From NCBI GenBank assembly GCA_036394995.1, contig DASWED010000083.1, positions 1 through 55,434 of the forward strand: 55,434 nt of DNA. Direction: 5' to 3'. This document shows, one piece after another, positions 50,367 through 55,434 of this stretch. The notes under the pieces were generated by a model, which was given only the letters and a program-made list of their open reading frames with translations, was not told where the DNA came from and did no database searches. Every line of letters begins with the position of its first letter. Position 1 is the first letter of the stretch. The stretch comes from DASWED01 sp036394995 (lineage in GTDB: Bacteria; Actinomycetota; UBA4738; JACQTL01). The position numbers and the translations under genes are program-made.

Positions 50367-52436
50367 GTGCGCATGAGAGAACAGACATCGCTTGACATCC
50401 CGGAGCGGGATCGGGCGATCGCCGCGCTGCTTCGGCAGCTCTCGATCGGCCTGTCCGCGTACCGCCTGTTCCCCGGCGACCTCTCGCAGCCCGGGTTCAT
50501 CGCCGCGGTCCAGCGGATCGACGCCGCGGCCCAACGCGTGCTGGCCAACGGCCCCCTGGAGGCGGAGGTCACCGGCGACGGGTTCGTCATCGAGGACGTC
50601 CGGATCCCCCCCGACGAGGCCATCGAACGCCTGGCCCTGGCGTGCTACGACCGGCGGGCCGAACGCATCCGGATCCGGTCGGCGCCACCCGAGGCCGACC
50701 TGGGGGCGCTGTACGACGTGCTGGTGCGTCCGCCGGAGGAGGTCCTGGGGGCCGGCGGCCCCGACGCGATCATGAGGAAGTCCGGGGTGGTCTCCATCGT
50801 CCTCGGCGAGCTCAACCCTCACGGCGTCGAGACCGCGGCCCTCCAGATGGAGAGCCTCCGGGGCAAGCAGCAGCGGGACCTGTCCTCGCTCCGCGACGCC
50901 ATGGGGCTGTCGGACGAGGCCGTCCTGGCCCTGGGGGCGTCCCCGCAGGACCTGGCCGAATCGCTGTTCTCGCGGTTCCAGGCCGTGGTCTCGGCCCTCC
51001 CCCCGGAGATGGGCACCAGCCTGGACCTGTACCGGATGCTCAAGGAGACCGTGGAGGGGCTGCCCCCGGAGCAGCGGATCATGCTGAACGCCGTGCTGCT
51101 GGATCGGGCCATGGAGGATCCCCTGGCCGAGCGGTACATCGGCACGATGAGCGACACCGAGCTGGCCCGGGTCGTGGTGGAGGTGGCCGAACGGTTCGAC
51201 CGGGATCCCGCCGAGATGGCCGAGCGGCTGGTGTCCCGACACCTCCGGTCGGGCGACCTGGTGGACCTCACCGTGGCGGTGGCGGGCGGGGCGATCGACA
51301 GCGGCACCGTGATCGCCGGTCTCTCCCAGGCCGGCCTCCCGCCCCCGGAGGGCGACCCGTCGGCGCCGGCGCGAGGGGGGCGGGAGCCGGCATCCGCGCA
51401 GGACGCCGGCGACCAGGGAGGCCAGGACCTCATGATCTACGAGACCGTGTCCGACCTCCTGGGGCGCAGCCTCCTGGCCAGGGAGCAGGAGGACATGGCC
51501 TCGCTTCGGGCCGCCTTCCCGGACGGCGAGGGCCAGCACCGGGAGGCCGCGGCCCACGCCGTCAGGGACTACCTCCGGGTCGAACAGGATCTCGAACGCC
51601 TGGAGCGGGTGCTGGCCTCGTGGATGGGTGAGGCGCGGGGGGCCCTGCGGCAGGCCGACCTCGGGCGGCTCCAGGACGCGGTCGCCGTGCTCGAGCGGCC
51701 CCGGGCCGAGGCCCAGGACACCCCCGAGCGGGCCCTGCTGTTCACGGTGTACCGGAACGAGGTGCCGGACGAAGCGATCCTCGGCGAGCTGGTGGACCGG
51801 GCCCGGGAGGAGGACGGCCGGCAGGCGGTGGCGGAGCTCCTCCGGCCACTGGAGGACTCCGGGGTGCGGGCCCTGCTGAACCTCCTGGCCGACCGGGTGG
51901 AGAGCAGCGACCGCAGCATCGTCATCGCGCTCGCCACGGAGCTCGCCCGGGAACATCTGCCGGTGGTGGAGCAGCGGGTCGGCGACCGGCGTGTCCCGGT
52001 GGTCCGGGACGCCGTGACGGTGGCCTACCGGTCCGGCGGATCAGCGGCCCTGCCCATCCTGGAGCGGGCCAGCCGGCATCCCGCCCCGCAGGTTCGGGAG
52101 GAAGCCGTTCGCGGTCTCATCGCCGTGGCGGGAGCCGGAGCGGTGACCCGCTTGCGGGACCTGGCCCGGGACACGGACGAGCGCGTCCGGGCCCTCGCCG
52201 TCACGGGCCTCGGAGGGCTGGTCGGCGGGCAGGCCGCCCAGGCCCTGGTGGATGTGGCCTCCACGGCGCCCGACGCCGCGGTCCGCAAGGAGGCCATCGA
52301 GCACCTCGCCCGCAACACCTCGGCGGAGGCCGGCGAGCTGTTGAAGGCCGTCGCCGCCGGGCGGACGGAACACCCGGTGCCCCGGCCGCTCCGGCGCCAC
52401 GCGAAGACCCTGGCCAAGCAGCGGGCGAGCCGATGA
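50367..52436 (+). CDS. HEAT-repeat protein with AYRLFP N-terminal domain
   Basis: A 689-residue soluble protein. The N-terminus (LLRQLSIGLSAYRLFPGDLSQ) resembles that of the next gene product. A helical middle region has an acidic Pro/Gly linker near residue 335. The C-terminal ~250 residues are HEAT-like helical pairs, such as ALPILERASRHPAPQVREEA and RVRALAVTGLGGLVGGQAAQ. It is probably a scaffold. No catalytic motif is seen. GTG 50367 or ATG 50373 may start it. Its stop overlaps the HD-GYP start by 4 bases, strongly suggesting the two proteins act together. Confidence 0.75.
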   Translation: MRMREQTSLDIPERDRAIAALLRQLSIGLSAYRLFPGDLSQPGFIAAVQRIDAAAQRVLANGPLEAEVTGDGFVIEDVRIPPDEAIERLALACYDRRAERIRIRSAPPEADLGALYDVLVRPPEEVLGAGGPDAIMRKSGVVSIVLGELNPHGVETAALQMESLRGKQQRDLSSLRDAMGLSDEAVLALGASPQDLAESLFSRFQAVVSALPPEMGTSLDLYRMLKETVEGLPPEQRIMLNAVLLDRAMEDPLAERYIGTMSDTELARVVVEVAERFDRDPAEMAERLVSRHLRSGDLVDLTVAVAGGAIDSGTVIAGLSQAGLPPPEGDPSAPARGGREPASAQDAGDQGGQDLMIYETVSDLLGRSLLAREQEDMASLRAAFPDGEGQHREAAAHAVRDYLRVEQDLERLERVLASWMGEARGALRQADLGRLQDAVAVLERPRAEAQDTPERALLFTVYRNEVPDEAILGELVDRAREEDGRQAVAELLRPLEDSGVRALLNLLADRVESSDRSIVIALATELAREHLPVVEQRVGDRRVPVVRDAVTVAYRSGGSAALPILERASRHPAPQVREEAVRGLIAVAGAGAVTRLRDLARDTDERVRALAVTGLGGLVGGQAAQALVDVASTAPDAAVRKEAIEHLARNTSAEAGELLKAVAAGRTEHPVPRPLRRHAKTLAKQRASR

Positions 52437-53992
52437 CCCGGCCGTCCCCTCCGCCCCGGAAAGCCCTCGAGCACGTCCGGCTGGTCCTGCGGGGCCTCTC
52501 GGCGGCCCTCCAGACCTACCGGCTGTACCCGTCCGGGCATCCCAACCGGATGGAGGCCGTCCGAACCGTCCTGGCCTCGGCACGGGACATGGTGGAGGCC
52601 TCGGCGGGGTCGGGGGCCCCCGTCCTGTTCGCCACGCACCACAGCTTCTACCTGGGCCCGGCCCTGCTGTCCCGGGAATCCATCTCCCTGCACCGGCTCC
52701 TCGACGCGTTCGAACAGGCCCAGCTCGAGGCGGTGGAGTTCCTCCCGAAGGTGGCGGAGGAGGACCTCGACCACCTGGCGCGCATCCTGGTCGGGGAGCG
52801 TCCCATGGCCCAGGACCTGGGGGGCCTCTCGCTGAACCGGATCCGACCCAGGATGGAGACGGTCGACGAGGAGGCCAAGGAGCTGACTCAGCTGCTCCGG
52901 ACGTACTCGGTGGGGCTCGACGTCCTGCGCGACACGGCGGACCGGGTCACGGCGGGCCAGGACGCCGACATCGACTCGACCCGGCGGGTGGTGGAGCAGC
53001 TGGCGGCCCAGGTGGCGGGAGACCCGGCGCAGGCGCTCCTGGTCACCGCCGTGAAGTCCTACGACGAATACACCTACTACCACATGCTCAACGTGTGCAT
53101 CCTGTCGCTCGCGTTGGGGCACGCGGTGGGGCTCCGCCCCGACCAGGTGGCCACGCTGGGTCTGGGGGCCCTGCTGCACGACGTGGGCAAGATCAAGGTC
53201 CCGCTGGACATCCTGCAGCACGTGGGGGCCCTGTCGGAGGAGCAGTGGCGGCTCATCCAGAAGCACCCCATTGACGGCGCCGGGTTGATCCTCGTCACCG
53301 GACGGGACCTGTTCGACCCCGCCGTCTCGATCGTGCTCGAGCACCATGCGGGCTACGACCTGTCCGGGTATCCCGGCCTCACCGAGCGCCGGCGGCCCTC
53401 GCTCCCGGCCCGACTGGTGACCGTGGCCGACTGCTTCGACGCCGTCACCAGCAAGCGCTCGTACCGCCAGCCGGAGGAGCGCCGCCAGGCCCTGTCGATC
53501 CTCCAGGCCGGCGCGGGGCGGGGATTCGACCCCGTGGTGGTCAGGATGTTCGTCCGCATGCTCGGGCTGTTCCCGGTGGGGTCGCTGGTGCTCCTCGACG
53601 ACGGTCTCGTGGCGATGGTCGTCCGCAACCACGACCGGCTCCTGGCCCGGCCGGTGGTCCGGTTGGTCCTCGATGCCACGGGAACACCGTGCGATCCCGA
53701 GGAGATCGACCTGTCGGAGCGGCGCACGGACGGGTCGTTCGTCCGGTCGGTGGAGCGCAGCATGGACCCGCACGAGATCGGGGTGGACATGCTCACGCTG
53801 GTGGTGTCGGGTCAGGTCGAGCCGTTGCCGGCCGAGGACGACATGGCCATGCCGGCCCTGGTCCACGAGCCCTCGCACGGCGAGGTGCCGCCCCCCGGCT
53901 ACGTGGACACGCACAACGAGAGCGGCGACGGGCACCCCGCTCCGGACCACGTGCGCATCGACCCAGAGGTCTCCGCCCCGTTCCCGAACTAA
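52433..53992 (+). CDS. HD-GYP phosphodiesterase-like protein
   Basis: A 519-residue protein. The N-terminal ~150 residues share LRGLSAALQTYRLYP with the HEAT protein. The HD-GYP domain (about 205-380) has His217, HDVGKIKVP (His249, Asp250, Lys253), His278, HH (304-305) and SGYP (GYP at 312-314). The usual HHExxDGxGYP is HHAGYDLSGYP, so a Glu is missing, but the metal ligands remain. HD-GYP enzymes hydrolyse cyclic dinucleotides, mainly c-di-GMP; the true substrate is unverified. A ~130-residue acidic tail follows. No signal receiver domain is present. Confidence 0.85.
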   Translation: MTRPSPPPRKALEHVRLVLRGLSAALQTYRLYPSGHPNRMEAVRTVLASARDMVEASAGSGAPVLFATHHSFYLGPALLSRESISLHRLLDAFEQAQLEAVEFLPKVAEEDLDHLARILVGERPMAQDLGGLSLNRIRPRMETVDEEAKELTQLLRTYSVGLDVLRDTADRVTAGQDADIDSTRRVVEQLAAQVAGDPAQALLVTAVKSYDEYTYYHMLNVCILSLALGHAVGLRPDQVATLGLGALLHDVGKIKVPLDILQHVGALSEEQWRLIQKHPIDGAGLILVTGRDLFDPAVSIVLEHHAGYDLSGYPGLTERRRPSLPARLVTVADCFDAVTSKRSYRQPEERRQALSILQAGAGRGFDPVVVRMFVRMLGLFPVGSLVLLDDGLVAMVVRNHDRLLARPVVRLVLDATGTPCDPEEIDLSERRTDGSFVRSVERSMDPHEIGVDMLTLVVSGQVEPLPAEDDMAMPALVHEPSHGEVPPPGYVDTHNESGDGHPAPDHVRIDPEVSAPFPN

Positions 53993-54019
53993 AGCTCCGT
54001 TCCGTCGAGGGGGCGCCGC

Positions 54020-54025
54020 TACACT
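54020..54025 (+). promoter_or_regulatory. -10 box TACACT of alaS, leaderless
   Basis: TACACT is followed by 8 bases and ATG 54034. No ribosome site is present. Confidence 0.6.
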
Positions 54026-54033
54026 GGCGCCAC

Positions 54034-55434
54034 ATGGAGTCGGACCGGATCCGGGAGACGTTCCTGCGCTTCTTCGCCGAGCGCGGGCACCGGCGCGTCC
54101 CCAGCTCGTCGCTGATCCCGCCGCCCGAGTCGGGGCTGCTGCTGACGAACGCGGGGATGAACCAGTTCATCCCGTACTTCCTGGGCCAGGCCCAGCCTCC
54201 GAGCCCCAGGGCCACGAGCGTCCAGAAGTGCTTCCGGGCCAACGACATCGAGAACGTGGGCCACACCGCCCGCCACCTCACGTTCTTCGAGATGCTCGGC
54301 AACTTCTCGTTCGGCGACTACTTCAAGGCCGACGCCGCGAAGTTGGCGTTCGAGCTGATCACGGAGGGCTACGGCATCGACGGCGACCTGCTGTGGGTGA
54401 CCGTGTACGAGACGGACGACGAGGCCGCCGACATCTGGGCGGACCTGGTGGGGATCCCCCGCGAGCGCGCCGTGCGGCGGGGCAAGGATGACAACTACTG
54501 GTGGACGCACGCGGCCGGTCCCGCCGGGCCGAGCAGCGAGATCTTCGTGGACCGGGGCGCGAGGTACGGCCCCGACGGGGGTCCCGCCGTGGACGAGGAG
54601 CGGTTCATGGAGATCTGGAACCTGGTGTTCATGCAGGAGGAGGTGGACGCCGAGGCCAACGTCGTGCGTCCCCTCCCCGCGAAGAACATCGACACCGGAG
54701 CCGGCCTGGAGCGGGTGGCCGTCGTGCTGCAGGGCGTTGACAACGCGTTCGAGACCGACGGCCTCCGCTCGCTGCTGGAGGTGGCCGAGAGCCTCTCGGG
54801 GTCCCGGCACGGCGAGGACGAGCGCCGGGACGTCTCGCTGAAGGTGATGGCGGAGCACGGGCGGGCGACCTCCATGCTCATCGCCGACGGCGTGCAGCCG
54901 TCGAACGAGGGCCGGGGGTACGTGCTCCGGCGGATGCTCCGGCGGGTGGCCACCCACGCCCAGCGCCTGGGGGTGGAGCGGCCGGTGATGGTCCCGCTGG
55001 TGGAGCGGACCGTCGAGCTCATGGGCGGGGCCTACCCCGAGCTGGTGGAGAACCGTGACTACGTCCTGCAGGTGGCGTCGTCGGAGGAGGAGCGGTTCCG
55101 GGGGACCCTCCGCCAGGGCCTGGTCCTGTTCGAGGAGGCCGCGAGCCGGGCCGGCGGGACCCTGATGTCCGGCGACGACGCGTTCGCCCTGCACGACACC
55201 CACGGGCTGAACGTCGAGCTGATCGAGGAGCTGGCCGAGGACCGGGGGCTGTCCGTGGATCTCCACCGGTTCGAGGAGCTCATGGCGGAGCAGCGCCGCC
55301 GGGCCAAGGAGTCGGTCCACAAGGGCGCGGTGTCCGGGGACGTCGTCGACGAGGTGGCGGCCCGGGTCGGGCGGACCGAGTTCGTGGGCTATGAGCGGTT
55401 GGAGCAGGACACGGCGATCGGCGGGCTGGTGGTG
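54034..55434 (+). CDS. alaS: alanyl-tRNA synthetase, N-terminal 467 residues (runs off the window)
   Basis: The first 467 codons of a class II synthetase. Catalytic-core motifs are intact: LLTNAGMNQFIPYFLG, KCFRANDIENVGHTARHLTFFEMLGNFSF, and MEIWNLVFMQ with AKNIDTGAGLER. The RNA-recognition helices contain IADGVQPSNEGRGYVLRRMLRR. The editing and C-Ala domains lie beyond the end. The usual DTYGFP motif here reads DTHGLN. The frame is open to the last base, so the gene is cut by the window rather than truncated. Confidence 0.97.
   Translation, partial: MESDRIRETFLRFFAERGHRRVPSSSLIPPPESGLLLTNAGMNQFIPYFLGQAQPPSPRATSVQKCFRANDIENVGHTARHLTFFEMLGNFSFGDYFKADAAKLAFELITEGYGIDGDLLWVTVYETDDEAADIWADLVGIPRERAVRRGKDDNYWWTHAAGPAGPSSEIFVDRGARYGPDGGPAVDEERFMEIWNLVFMQEEVDAEANVVRPLPAKNIDTGAGLERVAVVLQGVDNAFETDGLRSLLEVAESLSGSRHGEDERRDVSLKVMAEHGRATSMLIADGVQPSNEGRGYVLRRMLRRVATHAQRLGVERPVMVPLVERTVELMGGAYPELVENRDYVLQVASSEEERFRGTLRQGLVLFEEAASRAGGTLMSGDDAFALHDTHGLNVELIEELAEDRGLSVDLHRFEELMAEQRRRAKESVHKGAVSGDVVDEVAARVGRTEFVGYERLEQDTAIGGLVV

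Overview
The window is a high-GC stretch of an actinobacterial chromosome. The evidence is GC-rich codon use, many GTG starts, actinobacterial families (DUF3039, DUF6167, an EF-G2-like factor) and a phosphatidylinositol-mannoside-type gene set. The core gene order (thrS, HIT phosphorylase, CDP-alcohol transferase, acyltransferase, pimA, pdxS, pdxT, yebC, ruvCAB, yajC, secD, secF, apt, rel, a glyoxalase-II-like hydrolase, hisS, aspS, rarA, alaS) matches, from memory, the order seen in Mycobacterium tuberculosis between thrS and alaS. The gene divergence, the SecF architecture and many leaderless promoters suggest an uncultured or early-branching actinobacterium. The exact class cannot be read from the sequence.

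Layout. 1-10.3 kb: the 3' end of a tRNA-Cys, a tRNA-Val(GAC), and an accessory region with two secreted beta-propeller proteins (sialidase-like and delta-60 repeat), a DinB-like protein, DUF3039, typA, a SWIM-finger protein, a candidate small RNA, a membrane Ser/Thr kinase, a tRNA-Val(CAC), a secreted protein and two gene relics. 10.4-20 kb: thrS and the HIT protein, an antisense GNAT/EF-G2 pair, then a divergent CDP-alcohol transferase homologue, a PatA-like acyltransferase, pimA, lemA and htpX. 20-27 kb: a DUF3048 protein, pdxS, pdxT, yebC and ruvCAB, interrupted by two antisense secreted-protein genes. 27-36 kb: yajC, an HD-domain protein, secD and an oversized secF, then apt, a kinase relic, a GNAT, an acidic protein and a bifunctional Rel/SpoT. 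36.2-40.5 kb: an accessory operon with a clear promoter/operator and four genes joined by 4-base overlaps (DUF1326, DUF2182, TetR regulator, alpha/beta-hydrolase-glycosyltransferase fusion). 40.5-45.3 kb: dtd, NIPSNAP protein, a Cys-rich mini-protein, metallo-beta-lactamase, hisS, aspS. 45.3-48.1 kb: an antisense potassium channel and orphan histidine kinase. 48.2 kb to the end: rarA, DUF948, DUF6167, a HEAT-repeat/HD-GYP pair and the first 467 codons of alaS.

How the genes work together. The plus-strand backbone supplies tRNA charging and proofreading (thrS, hisS, aspS, alaS, dtd), Holliday-junction processing (ruvABC, rarA), Sec export (yajC, secD, secF), mannosylated inositol lipids (acyltransferase, pimA), PLP synthesis (pdxS, pdxT) and the stringent response (rel). 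Antisense genes, relics and secreted proteins form small accessory insertions in this backbone.

The most unusual observations are: about a dozen core genes whose -10 box lies only 6-10 bases before the start codon; a SecF carrying a mucin-like Pro/Ser/Thr insert; a CDP-alcohol transferase homologue lacking two metal-binding Asp residues; a hydrolase-glycosyltransferase fusion under a TetR operator; a HEAT/HD-GYP pair with related N-termini; and a compact two-hairpin candidate small RNA.
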